Source of the DNA: Nothophaeocryptopus gaeumannii
Lineage: Eukaryota > Ascomycota > Dothideomycetes > Mycosphaerellales > Mycosphaerellaceae
Direction of reading: 5' to 3'
DNA: 64,000 nt
Assembly: GCA_031771865.1 (NCBI GenBank)
Contig: JASISA010000042.1
Coordinates: 1,605,501-1,669,500 of the forward strand
Shown one piece after another: positions 9,592-20,948 of this stretch (positions are counted from its first letter, which is position 1; each line of letters opens with the position of its first letter). The translations under genes were made by a program, and so were the position numbers. Below the pieces are notes generated by a model. The model was not told the origin of the DNA and did not search any database. It worked only from the letters and a program-made list of their open reading frames with translations.

Positions 9592-10267
9592 TCAAAGCAT
9601 CAACACGGCCATCACGCCACCCATGACCGCAGCGCCAGCAACCATCCCACCCGTCACCTTTGCCGCACCAGCTGAGCTAGTCCCACTCCCCGTCGCGGCA
9701 GGACTGGCTCCGGCTCCTCCACTCGCAGTCGAAATACTGCTCCTCGTCGCAGCTCCCGTGGTCGTAGCACTCGAGGAAGACTCCGCCGCCGAACTCGAAG
9801 TACTCGAGACCGCCGCAAAAGCAACCGTATTCCCACCAAAAAGCAACCCCGTGCTCACAGCCGTGACTTCCACTCCTCCTACCAATGCGTCTCCTCCGCC
9901 TGCGGACAAGGTGTGGCCTGCTACGATGTAGTAGGATGAGATGGAGGTTATGTCGTAGACGCCGCCGTCGTTGGGGACGGTGAAGACGCCCGTCTGCTCG
10001 GGGGTGCCGCCTGTTGCGGTTATGCTGTTTACGCTGCGGATGGAGGAGGCGATTGAGGCGAGGGAGCCGGAGGTGGCTGTTGCGAGGCCGGAGACGGTGA
10101 CGGAGGGGGAGCCGGTTGAGGTGAAGGAGAGGGGCGATTCTTGAGGGTTTGGGGCTAGGAGGTTATTGTTAGTGATTTTACGTGAGCGTTTGGAGGTTGT
10201 GGTAAGTACCTGCGAGCGCTGCTGCGCTGAGCAGACTGGCCATGAGGGTCGTCTGTATGAGCTTCAT
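9592..10267 (-). CDS. GPI-anchored Ser/Thr-rich surface protein
   Basis: Two exons (10267-10210 and 10154-9592) join in frame across a 55-nt intron (GTACTT donor, CCTAG acceptor) and encode 206 residues. Residues 1-20 are a signal peptide (MKLIQTTLMASLLSAAALAA). A beta-rich domain with FTSTGSPSVTVSG, VFTVPNDGGVYDITS and YYIVAGHTLSAGGG follows. Then comes a low-complexity Ser/Thr/Ala stretch (SSTSSSAAESSSSATTTG), likely O-glycosylated. The C-terminal hydrophobic tail (GGMVAGAAVMGGVMAVLML) after small residues is a typical GPI-attachment signal. The expected location is plasma membrane or cell wall. Function is unknown; the fold class was not identified. Confidence 0.85.
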
Positions 10268-11941
10268 CTTGGTGGTCTGGGTCTGAGTGTGAAGTCGAAG
10301 CTGTCGTAGTCTTGTTTGTTCTGTTGTTTGCTCGATGATCGCGAGTCCAGCAGCTGCTCTCAGTCAAGTCGGAGTTCAAGTCCACGTCAAGTCCAAGACG
10401 CAGGTGAGGTTAAGAAAGAAATTCCAGGAACCAAATCACAACTTCACCTAGCTATCAGAAGCGCGCACACCTCGGTGAAGCATAAAGCTACACCGCAAAG
10501 CCTCTTTCTTCACAAGATCTAGTCCATTCGCATGTGCCGATCATGCGTCAGCGCGGCATTGACAGCTGCCTTCTACGTCGTTGGTGTCCCATGTGAGCGG
10601 CGCCTATCGTACGCATATCGCATCCCCTTGTAGTACTATTACGGTCTCAGACCCCGCTCAGAGGCTGGGAGGCGTGGAGCAAGCTGCATGGTGCCGTTTG
10701 CCGAAGAGCGGAAAGGGTCAACTGATAAGGAACAGTTCCACCAGCAGAGAAATGTGAAGCGATAGGTGTCTAATATGAAGATCAATTTGAGATCGCATGT
10801 GGTACAGAAATGCAGGTACAGAGGGCATTGTACGATCAATCGAGATGTGCTGAGATGGGAGGGTGAGGTCGGGCAAGGCGCTCGGCAAAGCGAGCCGAGC
10901 GGTGGACGTGCTTCAAAACATTGACATGAAAGTTAAACTTGGACCAGGTGTTCTACTTCTCCAACCTCCTTGATACACATACAAACGTTGACTTGCACGA
11001 CAGTCGTTACATCAAAGGCAAAACGGTAGCACTGAAAGCTCGGTCCATTTCTTGTTCTCTTGGCAGCGTTCTCGGATGACATCGTTGTGGAGTAACTATT
11101 GATGATATATCCCAGGAAAATGGTGCGCGACTGGGTGATGGTTGTGTCTGAAAAGAAAACATGGGCCGATAAGTGTCATAGTGCTGTGATAGCCGCGCCT
11201 GCAGAAGCAATTCAGTACTCTAGGAAAAGGAAAGGGACAAACATGAAGCAGGTGCAGGAGGTGGAACCGTTTTGAAAGCAGCGCCTGCTGTGATGCCGCA
11301 AAAGGAGTATGCCAACTGCTATCGGCTTTCAACTTCAAACTAATGTCTGATCCACTGCCGCCTCCGCCACTATGGCCATGCCATGTGTGTGCTCAAGTCT
11401 TCTGGACGAGCCACTTATCGCTCCGATGCAGGCAGCAGGTCATTGAAACCCTGCTCAGTACAAGCTCACTAATCCGTTGCTTCAATTTTCATCGTTTGCT
11501 GACTCAAGAAGCTCGCAACTCCATGAGTAGTTCGATAGTGTCGCCATCCTCCATACCGAACTAAGCTCGAGGGTGCACTTGAGGCTGGCATCGCCGAATG
11601 GAAACTCCATGGTGTTCTTCGCGGACATCTTGACTAATATGTAAAGTCTGTTACCGTACGCCACTATGTCGGTTGACTGTTCCAGAAAGAGTGTTCTGGT
11701 GTTTGCAGGAAGAGTGCCTTCGCAGATGATGTCTTGTTGGATGCAGTAGGTGATCCTCTCTACAGGAAGTGTTGTCGTTCGGAAGTCTGAAGGCGTTGTT
11801 ACATGGATTGTTCAGTGCACGAAGATCACTGAACAAGACGGCCGGCGGGGCAGCGGACCCTGTATTCGCGGTCTGCACATGCATATGCACACGAAGTATT
11901 CTTCTCGTGCAGCATATGGTTGTCTGATGCTGATCAGTTCG
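10268..11941. other. Long gene-free stretch
   Basis: About 1.7 kb with only short open frames on both strands, none with recognisable motifs. The left end is the promoter of the GPI-protein gene. The right end abuts the ABC-transporter relic and may contain further unrecognisable remains of it. Confidence 0.4.
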
Positions 11942-13083
11942 TTCCCGCATGTTCTTGAAAGTTCCATCCGCCTTCCGAAGCAACTCAGCTGGCGGACCCA
12001 TCTACACAACTTCACCGCCATCCATCACAATGACCTTGACAAAGTCGATGATAGTCTTGAATCCTCGCGCAACAGCAACTACAGCACTGCCCTTGTAACT
12101 CTTTTTGATAAGTCTCATCATCTTCTCCTCAGTCAAGGCATCCACAAAACTGCTCATCTCATCCACAACAAGCACCTTCGACGGATATAAGAGTGCCCGG
12201 CAACAGCGAAGAGCTGCAATTGGCTTTGAGACAGGTTCAGAGAGGACATCGCGTAGAGAGATACACAGTTGTAGGCCGACCTTATCGAGCGTCTCCTGCG
12301 CATCTTTCATGGAGCTTCGACGAGGAGGATCGAGATTGATATGGACGCTCCCGGGGAATATGGAGATCTCTTGTGGGATAGCAGTGAAGCTCTCACGGAT
12401 TTTTTTTGCGAGGCGCGGTCGACACTGAGTAAGAGCAGAGCCATGACGACGATGAGGACAGCTATCGCTGCCGAAATCAGGGACAAGACCAGATTCACCA
12501 AGGCTTCCGGTGCACACAATTGGTAGACAGGAAAGAGAGGCCATCTTTTACTCCAAGCTTCCAAATACAGAACGACCATGTCCGCTGCGACTCTAAGAGC
12601 GAAAATCGCGGATACGGCTCTGGGTCCAAGTTGAAGGCAGAGAGTCCTTCCTTGCGGAAGATCAAACAGCAATCACAGAAGCACAGAGAAAGTGATGATG
12701 CTGCCGGGCCGAATGGACCTGCCGTGTTCGACGCTCGACAGGTAAAGCAGTGCCAGCGATGCCGAGAATGACACGACGGCTGCGGGAATTGGGGCTTTCG
12801 TGCGAAGCATGGGTGAGACTCCATAGAATTAGCAGGGCCAATTGCGTACAGGCCAGCATGGCGATGGCGGCCTCCTTGATCGCCTGCGCTTCATTGCAAA
12901 GGACCTTGACACTTTGCCGTCGTAGACTGACCGCTCGTACGGGGATAATGTGGAGGAGGAGGGCAGCGGGTGCGATCTGGAGGAAAGGTTATACGAAGAG
13001 AAGGGTGAAGTCGAAGTCATGGCGAAACTCCTGTCCAACGGCGGGGCCAAATCGGTCGTCGGCGGCCCGAGCATCTTCGACCT
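11942..13083 (-). pseudogene. ABC-C (MRP-type) transporter relic
   Basis: The minus strand carries broken pieces of one full-length ABC-C exporter in the correct order. From 13083 down: an N-terminal block (ADDRFGPAV, DFDFTLLF), an in-frame TAA (12991-12989), then PFLQIAPAALLLHIIPVRAV and QLALLILWSL, a frameshift near 12790, then LALLYLSSVEHGRSIRPG. An in-frame TGA (12675-12673) follows, then LLFDLPQGRTLCLQ and YLEAWSKRW. The text then jumps straight to the end of the second membrane domain (NLVLSLISAAIAVLIVV) and, in another frame, to nucleotide-binding domain 2 (FTAIPQE, SIFPGSVHINLDP, LYPSKVLVVDE). The signature is not LSGGQ, and a TAG (12004-12002) precedes MGPPAELLRKA. Walker A, NBD1 and most of both membrane domains are missing. 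Non-functional. Confidence 0.85.
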
Positions 13084-13591
13084 TCACTCGTCGCGTTCCT
13101 TCCGTTGCCAATTCCCTTCACCATCAACTTCAACCAAGAGGTGACTGCTACAATGATATGCTGTATACTGCGGGCATCAAAGCGTAGATGGACAGCGAGC
13201 TGGCGGTGTCTGCCTGATTCCTCGGATGGACTCCGATAACACTCCATCGGACGCCGGCCTGTCCAATGGACAGCCACCGCGTAACACCACAAAGACCGAA
13301 CTGCGGCGCCGGTATCTCTTACACATATCGTGCCTTGGCGACGATAACGACATCTGCGCTATCACTGAGCTGGATAGCATCGACGCCCGCCGTCTTACGG
13401 CAGTGTTCTTTGCCCGAGCGAGACCTCTCAACCCAGAGATCTGTTCAAATTTCTCTTCAGCATGGGACCCATCTTGCAAGGATACTTGCTCGCATCAAGC
13501 CCTCCGGTCGAAACGTCGGGATCTACAATCGACTGAAACGCCTTTCAGAACGGCCTTAGCGCTGCTTGTATTCATGCACGTATAATAGGCG
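13084..13591. other. Spacer between ABC-C relic and GGT gene
   Basis: An open frame of 119 codons on the plus strand (13226-13585) has no recognised family and overlaps a similar minus-strand frame. I do not accept it as a gene. The right end should hold the GGT promoter. Confidence 0.35.
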
Positions 13592-15561
13592 ATGGCACGC
13601 ATATACTGTAAGTCGTCCGACCTCTTTCCATTTTCGCCCTCTCTCAAGCAGGACGTCGGAGTCGGAGAGGTGAAGTCTTAGAGGTTGGGACTACTGGCTC
13701 GTACAGACCCAGTACCAAGGTACACCATCCTTGGAAGCCTTGTGGCACTTCAAAGCTCGCAGCTAATTAAGTGTAGCTAAGCTCGCCTGGAGTGCAACAC
13801 TCGTTACACTTCTTTTCAACATCAGGGTTACCGGACTCGTCTTGCCAACATTTCTGTTGTCACAGTTCAGTTTAGCCATTCCTACCAATGTCGACTCGGA
13901 CAACAACAAGCTCGGGGCTGTAGCATCAGAAAGCGACATCTGCAGTGACATTGGAGCCGAAGTGCTCAGGAAGGGCGGCAATGCGGCAGATTCAACAGTG
14001 GCAACGGTGCTATGCGTAGGTGTGGTCGGCATGTACCACAGGTATGAATATTTCCCCCGCATGCGAAGGGACTTCGCTAATTGTTAAAAGTGGCATTGGC
14101 GGTGGAGGCTTCATGCTCGTCCGATCAAGTAACGGGAGCTATGAATTTATTGACTTCAGAGAGACTGCACCCGCGGCCGCTTTCCAGGATATGTACAACA
14201 ACAATACGATTGCCAGTATCTACGGTGGCCTGGCCAGTGGCGTGCCTGGCGAGCTAAGAGGTTTGCAGCGTCTCCATGAGGGCTACGGCACCTTGCCCTG
14301 GAAGGATCTGGTCATGCCAGCCGTAAAGGTCGCCCGCGATGGTTGGATAGTTGGCAAGGATCTGGTTAGGTACATGAACTCCGCTGTGTCTGGTATCGAG
14401 AACTTCCTCGCCGAGGACCCTAACTGGGCCATTGACTTTGCACCAAACGGCACTCGTCTTGGACTTGGCGACACAATTACTCGCAAAAGATACGCAGCCA
14501 CTCTCGAGACCATCGCTGAGCACGGTCCGGATGCTTTCTACTCAGGCCCTATCGCTGAGACATTCATCAACCACCTTCAAGCCAACAACGGCACAATGAC
14601 TCTCGCCGATCTCAAGAACTACACTGTCGAGATCAGAAAGCCATCATCCATCCACTACAGAAACTACAAGATCACTAGCACATCCGCTCCCTCCTCCGGC
14701 ACGGTCGCCATGTCAATCATGAAAATCATCGAAGGCTACAGAGAACTCGGCTGGGCTTCTTCCCTCAATCTCAGCACCCATCTCTTCGACGAAGCCCTTC
14801 GCTTCGCCTACGGCCAACGCAGCGAACTCGGCGACCCACGCTTCGTCTCAGGAATGGACGAATACCAATCCGACATGCTCAGCCCAGAGACCGTCGCCGA
14901 CATCCGCGCCAAAATCTCTCCTCTCCACACCCTCAACGTCTCTGCCTACGACCCCTCCGGTTTCGAATCCCTCGAAACTCCAGGAACATCCGCTATCGTG
15001 GCGTCTGATGAATCTGGGCTGGCAATCGCTCTCACTACGACTGTGAATTTACTCTTTGGATCCCATCTGCTTGTCTCTGAGACAGGCGTGATTTACAATA
15101 ACGAAATGAACGATTTCTCAATTCCCGGGTCTTCGAATGCGTTCGGATACATCGCCTCCCCATCAAACTACGTCCGACCTGGAAAACGCCCCTTATCCTC
15201 AATCACCCCGACCATCGTCGAACACGCCAACGGCACTTTATACTTCGTAACCGCCGCCGCCGGAGGCTCGAGAATCATAACGAGTACGGTGCATCAGTTA
15301 TGGCATGTTCTCGATCAGAATATGACTTCTGCGGAGGCGTTGGCACAGCCTAGGTTGCACGATCAACTGGTTCCAAACCAGGTGTCTTTCGAATACTCCT
15401 ACAACAACGAGACTGTGGCGTTCATGAAGTCGAGGGGACATAATGTCACATGGGTTGCGCCGGGGCAGAGTTCGAGTCAACAGCTCAGAAGGCTTTGTAA
15501 TGGGACATTTGAGGCTGCTGGTGAGCCGAGACAGTATGATTCTGGGGGAGTGGCGGTTTGA
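13592..15561 (+). CDS. Gamma-glutamyltranspeptidase
   Basis: The enzyme core is clear: LGAVASESDICSDIGAEV, GGNAADSTVATVLCVGV, GIGGGGFMLVR, then a catalytic block PGTSAIVASDESG whose Thr (codon at 14986) is the expected autoprocessing nucleophile. TTTVNLLFGS, YNNEMNDFSIPG and PGKRPLSSITPTIV follow. An intron at 14042-14090 (49 nt, GTATGA donor, GCTAAT branch) is certain. The 5' end is not: the open frame before LGAVAS has no in-frame ATG. The best model adds a 16-nt exon (13592-13607, ATG GCA CGC ATA TAC T), a 169-nt intron with GTAAGT, a CTAAT branch and TAG at 13776, giving an N-terminus with a hydrophobic signal-anchor. The enzyme cleaves glutathione and gamma-glutamyl amides, probably at the surface or in the vacuole. 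About 583 residues. Confidence 0.9.
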
Positions 15562-16104
15562 GCATAGCGGAGGAAGGGATGGCGGGTATGTGTCGGATCG
15601 ACTTCTAACTTAGCCATGTCCAGTTCCCCTGATGAACGAACCTTATGCTGTACGAGGTACTGTGGTAAAGACTCTGAAAAGTTTGGGTTCTAGAACCAAA
15701 GGGGGAGACCGGCTCTGAAATGGTGAACACTCTTCTGCCATTTTGCGGTGCTCTGCGGATGTATGGAATGCCATGGAATGAAGGAACGTCGTCAGCCTGG
15801 ACACTGGAAACCATGTCAGAGACAGGCTAGCAGGAGCTACCGAAACGGGCACTGCTAAGTCGGATGAATTCCACGTGTCGCACGACTTACTATCATCCGG
15901 GGACCTGGCCCATGCATGGTATGCGAGATCCTAGCTTGAGCTTGAGAATAGGACCCGGTAGATAGACAGCAGAGCTGTGAAGTCATCAACCCCGTCTAGA
16001 TCATCTTCTCATTCATCAGTTTCAAATACAAAAGGGGTATCGTAACAATACCGGCCAACCCAAGGTCTCCCGTTACCAAAGCTACAAGGCCTGGGGATCA
16101 TCGA
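15562..16104. other. Convergent 3' spacer
   Basis: Between the GGT gene and the convergent TPR/F-box/LRR gene. No coding signal is accepted. Confidence 0.4.
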
Positions 16105-17805
16105 TCAATACCTCACCTTCTTCCCACCGCTCCCCTCACTGGTCACTTTGTAATCAACTTTCAATCCCTGCATCCTAGCCCAGTCGATCGCGTCCCTCCC
16201 AATATCAAGGCAATCGTGAAGAGTGAGCTCTTTGATATGCCCGCGCTGCACCACATCCTTGACGGTGACACCTGTGATCTTAGTGCTGCTCAAGTTCAGG
16301 CTGCGCAGCTTAGGTAACGCAGAGAGAATCTTGTAGGCTCGCGGATCATCAAGGTATTGACAATTTCGGATGGATAGGCTATCGAGATCTTTCGTTCTGG
16401 CGCAGTCGAAACCGATGAATGTATCGGCGATAAGGTTGGGGCGTTTGATGGATAATGATCGGAGTTCTGAAAGGCGAAGGTGATCGCTCAAGGCTGTGGG
16501 GTTGGCGTCAAGCTGTGTGCGGATCTCTTCGAGGTCTGTTTGAGGTAAGTCCAGATGCAACTCCTCCAAGTGCGGCAAATCTCTGAGCTGAAGTTCCTCG
16601 CCAGGCGCCACTGCCTCGTCAGGCCAGAATGGCACCGATCGGTTCGTACAGCTCGCGAGTCGGAGAATCTTGACTGAAGATGGCAGCTTTACCTGCCGCG
16701 CCCCATTCAGGGCAAGCTTGAGGTCGATGTATCGTAGATTCTGACAATCCCGTAGGTCGATGAAGACACCGTTCTGAGTGATCTCGTGGTAGTATGAATC
16801 CCGATTCCAGAGCGTCAGAGACTCCAAGAGCGGCGAGCTTGCCAGGAAAGGCTTCAACCCGTCATTGATGTTCCCAGCCTGATCGGCCGAAATGCTCAGC
16901 GACCTTAGCTGAGGCATCTGCATCGTATTCCAGTGTGCCGTGAAGTCAATGAACCTCAAATGCGCACAATGCAGAACCTCCAACCTCTCCGCACACTTCG
17001 CAGCCATCTGCCTCAGCGTCGTCTGGCTCACCTCCGTGCCCGCCAGCACTCGAATCTCCTTCAATTTATCAGCCCCTTCCAGCCCCTCCACCAAATTATG
17101 CGTCTGCAACCCATTATGCCCCAACACCAACTTCTTCAACGGACAGTGCCTTACCAGCGCCTTCAGCACTTTATCAAAATCATACAACTTCCCCAACGTA
17201 GCCTCCGTCAACCTCCCCCTCGCAACATTAATCGCCGTACTGATAAACCCCGTCCGGACCTTCGTCTTCGCGTTTCCCAAATCCAGATGTTGCCAGAGAT
17301 TAGGTTCGGATTTGATAAACCTATACCAGCCTTTACTGACTCGACAGACGCCTATCCGTTGTCGGAAGTTCAGGTGTTCCAGAACAGTGATCGCCAATTC
17401 TCGCGGCAGCACAGTCAACGGATCCACGCTCTTCGCAGGTGCGAGCTGTGCCTGTAACTCATCATGCACTTTCTTCAACGCCTCATATCCATTCCCGATA
17501 TATCTCACACTCTTAAGCCCATGCGCATAAATCTCCAGCGCCACGCTCGGTTTCTCCATTTTAGTCAGGATCTTGCCAGCGCGTAGGTATCCTGTAGGGT
17601 CTTCGCGACCTGTCTGAATCGCTTTCTTCGCATCTTTGAGGGCAGAGGGCAGGTTGGATAGCTTGTCGTGGGTCGCGGCGCGATTGTCGAAGAGGGAGAC
17701 GGTGTGTTGGCGGCCGAGGGCGCGGTTGAAACAGGTGAGAGCTTTGGGAAAGTCGCCATTTTTGTAGGCTGCTTTGCCTTGAGTCTGGAGGTCGGTGACC
17801 AACAT
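16105..17805 (-). CDS. TPR / F-box / LRR protein, Dia2/Pof3 type
   Basis: A single exon encodes 566 residues. Residues about 5-115 are three TPR-like units (GKAAYKNGDFPKALTCFNRA, FDNRAATHDKLSNLPSALKD, YLRAGKILTKMEKPSVALEI). Residues about 130-178 are an F-box (LPRELAITVLEHLNFRQRI, CRVSKGWYRFI, NLWQHLDLG). The remainder is a series of leucine-rich repeats (CPLKKLVLGHNGL, LRSLSISADQAG, LESLTLWNR, LRYIDLKLALNG, LDSLSIRNCQYL, LRSLNLSSTKITG). The TPR/F-box/LRR order is that of the SCF adaptor Dia2 (budding yeast) and Pof3 (fission yeast), which act at replication forks and in genome stability. Assignment is by architecture. No signal peptide. The start ATG at 17805 places the first TPR immediately. 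Confidence 0.85.
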   Translation of the reverse strand: MLVTDLQTQGKAAYKNGDFPKALTCFNRALGRQHTVSLFDNRAATHDKLSNLPSALKDAKKAIQTGREDPTGYLRAGKILTKMEKPSVALEIYAHGLKSVRYIGNGYEALKKVHDELQAQLAPAKSVDPLTVLPRELAITVLEHLNFRQRIGVCRVSKGWYRFIKSEPNLWQHLDLGNAKTKVRTGFISTAINVARGRLTEATLGKLYDFDKVLKALVRHCPLKKLVLGHNGLQTHNLVEGLEGADKLKEIRVLAGTEVSQTTLRQMAAKCAERLEVLHCAHLRFIDFTAHWNTMQMPQLRSLSISADQAGNINDGLKPFLASSPLLESLTLWNRDSYYHEITQNGVFIDLRDCQNLRYIDLKLALNGARQVKLPSSVKILRLASCTNRSVPFWPDEAVAPGEELQLRDLPHLEELHLDLPQTDLEEIRTQLDANPTALSDHLRLSELRSLSIKRPNLIADTFIGFDCARTKDLDSLSIRNCQYLDDPRAYKILSALPKLRSLNLSSTKITGVTVKDVVQRGHIKELTLHDCLDIGRDAIDWARMQGLKVDYKVTSEGSGGKKVRY

Positions 17806-18038
17806 TGTTGATGTTGTCGTGGAAGAATTGGAGGTGACGCGTGGGAAGTTGGAGGACGCGTTGGGTGGGGAAGCTTTGAAGCTTCGACGCGAAATTCACT
17901 TGGTCTCATCAAAACAGGAAGCAAGGTAGCAAGGAGACCAAGACTTCATGCAGCTCGATCTATGTGCACATGTTCTTTGGTCATTAAGAGTTTGCCTACA
18001 GGCTATCTCTTTTCCTCGTCATTAATTCGGCGAGGAAA

Positions 18039-20948
18039 CTAAGGAGTCATCGCCCCCAAATCCGCACTCAATGGCAAGTTCCTCGAACTCGCTCCCACGT
18101 ACACCTTCTTCGGGTTGTCACTGACGACCCAATCCTGGCTAACAGTGTCCCAGTTCGAAACATCCCTCCTCAAAATCGGGAAGCTGACCTGCACCGTCTG
18201 GTTCACGCCAATCGTAACACGCTCGAAGCCTCGCAGTACAATCTTCGGGTCATTTGGCCCGCCTAGCGAGACGTACAGCTGCGCGACTTCATCGCCGACG
18301 CGCTGACCGGTGTTGGTGATGTTAGCAGTGACGGTGTAGAGGACTTCCCATAGTTGAGGGTTGCCACCTGGCGCACCGCCTGATGCGGGAATGGGCTGTG
18401 GTGAGCCGTCTTGAGCGCCCTCGGGTACGAATGAGTTGTCGCCGTAGCCGGAGTAGCCGTATGCGTCTTCTAGATTGCTGCTGTTGAGCCAAGGGTAAAT
18501 GTATAGCGGGACACGTGTGAAGCTTTCGTTTGAAGGGAAGACGTGCGCGGATGTGTCGTTGTTGATGGTTCCGTAGGTAGGCGCAGGCTGAGTCTTCTGC
18601 TGGGTAGGAGTGTACGGTCCGGCGTTGGTGCTGGTTACCTCAATGTTGCTGTAGCTGAACGTCGTGTAGCTTAGACCGTACCCAAATTCGTACGTGGGAT
18701 CGATGTCTCGTTGGTCGAATGTGCGGTAGTCGATGAATACGCCCTCTTGGAAGTCGAATTGTGGGACTGGGCCGTTTGTATAGTACCTACAAGCAAATAG
18801 ATTAGTTAGTGTCTCGATGGCCCTTTGCACTTGGCCGACTCACAGTACGTCGGTTCCGTAGTCCGATCGGTTGCGGCCGATAGTGTATGGTAGCTTGGCT
18901 CCAGGATTGACGCGCCCATACAAGATATCTGCAAGAGAATTGCCAGATTGCTCTCCTGGTAGACCGGCCCACACGATAGCCGTCACGTTTGGATGATCCT
19001 TGTACTGCTGGATCTCAACAGCAGCAGTCGAGTGCACAACCAAGATCGTGTTGTTGCAGTTGGCAGTAACATTTGCTAACATAGCAGGAGCACCCTGCCA
19101 GAAAGTCAAATTATTGCGGTCGCCATAGTTGTAGTCCGGATCAAGGTAACCCTCTCCAGAATCTGAGGCACCAAAAGCGATGCACACGCCACCGACCTCG
19201 GCCGCGCGCTTCGCAAGAGCCTGGATTTGCGTCAAAGCACCATTTCTCAGAATCGACTCATACGCTCCGTAATGGTCTGTGACCTCACGAGAGATGGCCT
19301 GGTCAGGCGTAATGAGGTACGGGAAGTTGCCAGTTCCGCTGCCCCATCCAATAGCGACGGTACCATCGGCGCATGATCTATCAGAACAGCCATTTGGACC
19401 AGACAGATTTGGGCCTGCGTCATCGCCGAAGACAGTCGTCAGCTTCTCTTTGCCAGTCAGCGGCAAAGTGTTGTTGAGGTTCTTCAGGAGAATTGTGGAT
19501 GCCGATCCGATCGCCCTGATCAAGGCACCATGCTCCTGCCGGACATCAACATGCTGGTTGATCAGGCCGTAACCATATTCCGCACCAGCGTAGCTGTGGG
19601 TGGGGCCGTACGTGTCAGGGCTCCAGGAGTTGAAGTTGGTTGGCTTGTTGTTGGCCTCAGTCTCGCCCTCGACGAAGTACCAAGCAGAAAGAATGCGAAC
19701 TGCCATGTCATCCAGTCTCCACTGCGGGACAGTGCCATTCAGCACAGCGATTGTGAGATTCGAGCCAAAGTAACTCAATCCGTCATCGAAACCGATATCG
19801 CCGGGCATTGACATGTCCAGACCCGCCAAGACTGATGATACTCCAGAGGCGGTAGCTGACCAGTCTGACATAATGTAGCCTTGGAAGCCAAGCTCGCCCT
19901 TCAGGATGTGGTTCTGAAGGTACGAATTCTGGCAAGCGTCCGAGTTGTTGACGCGGTTGTACCTAAGTATCGATTTAGCGACTGCGCTTCCCGAGCTGTT
20001 ACAAGTCATTGTCCTTACGAGCACATCACGGAAGCCAACCCGGCTCGTACTGCGTTTGCAAACGGCCAAGCGTACACCTCGTGCAGAGTTACTTCGTCAA
20101 TGTTGCTGGAACCAGCATAAGTGATGTTACCCAGTCCAAACTGTTGAGCCTGCCCAGTCTGGCGGAAATGCTCTTGCTCGTTGCCAATGAAGTGCTTGCC
20201 AACTGCCATCCGTCCAGTGCTTTGAATGCCTCGCACGGTCTCGGCAAACAGTTCGCCAGTGAGGTATGGGTCCGGAGAGAATCCTTCCCAGTTACGGCCG
20301 CCAGCTGGTGCTCTGCCGATGGGTCCTGCGACTGGTCCAAGCAGCCCGTTGACACCCTTGTCACCGTATTCCTCGCCCATCGCCACACCACGTGCATATG
20401 CAAGTTCTCGATTCCAGGATGCCGCCACATTCACACCTGCTGGAAAGACGGAGTTGAAGTCCGTGAATCGCATCGCTGTCGGCGAGTCTTGCATACAGAG
20501 TGAGCGGATGCCGAGACGCGGCACAGAGCCAGTATTGCCCACGCAGTCGTCCATTGCCCAGCCAGTGCCTGGGTGGAAGATCAGTATCAGATGTGCTGTT
20601 TTGCTGGGAGGTGCTCTAACCGACCTGTGGTGATATTGACCTTCTCCTCTAAAGTCATTTGGCTGACTATTCCAGTCGCTTTCTGCCATGCTTGCTCCCA
20701 CCCTGCACCACTGCTCCATGGGCTGGGATATTTTGGTGGAGATGTTTGGTTTGACTGTGCTCCAGCGACGGCTGCTGGATCTGGTGAAATTGCGTCTGGG
20801 TAGGTCACATTGGGGAACTGTACGCATCTCTTCAGCAAATGTCCATCTAGGCCTGCTTCGTATTGCATACCGGTGCAGTGTTATTTCCCTCCTGTGCCAT
20901 GGTGCCAGCTGCAGCCAGCATGGCACCCAACAACATTCGTGACGCCAT
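18039..20948 (-). CDS. Secreted beta-glucosidase, glycoside hydrolase family 3
   Basis: Five exons (20948-20871, 20817-20625, 20568-20019, 19962-18844, 18786-18039) sum to 2688 nt, giving 895 residues. Residues 1-18 are a signal peptide (MASRMLLGAMLAAAGTMA). The GH3 N-terminal barrel shows MTLEEKVNITTG, LCMQDSPTAMRF, GPVAGPIGRAP and GRNWEGFSPDPYL. It also shows KHFIGNEQEHFR and MSDWSATASG, where Asp of SDW is the expected nucleophile. The second domain has a typical VWAGLPGEQSG and NPGAKLPYTIG. The C-terminal fibronectin-like domain has EFGYGLSYTTF and VLRGFERVTI. Introns are 53-57 nt, one with an unusual GTCGGT donor (20624). Many N-x-S/T sites fit secretion. It hydrolyses terminal beta-glucosyl residues of cello-oligosaccharides or glycosides. 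About 230 bp from the TPR/F-box gene. Confidence 0.95.

Noticed and set aside
13226..13585. 119-codon plus-strand open frame between the ABC-C relic and GGT
   Set aside because: No family resemblance; a similar open frame exists on the other strand. It may be more transporter debris.
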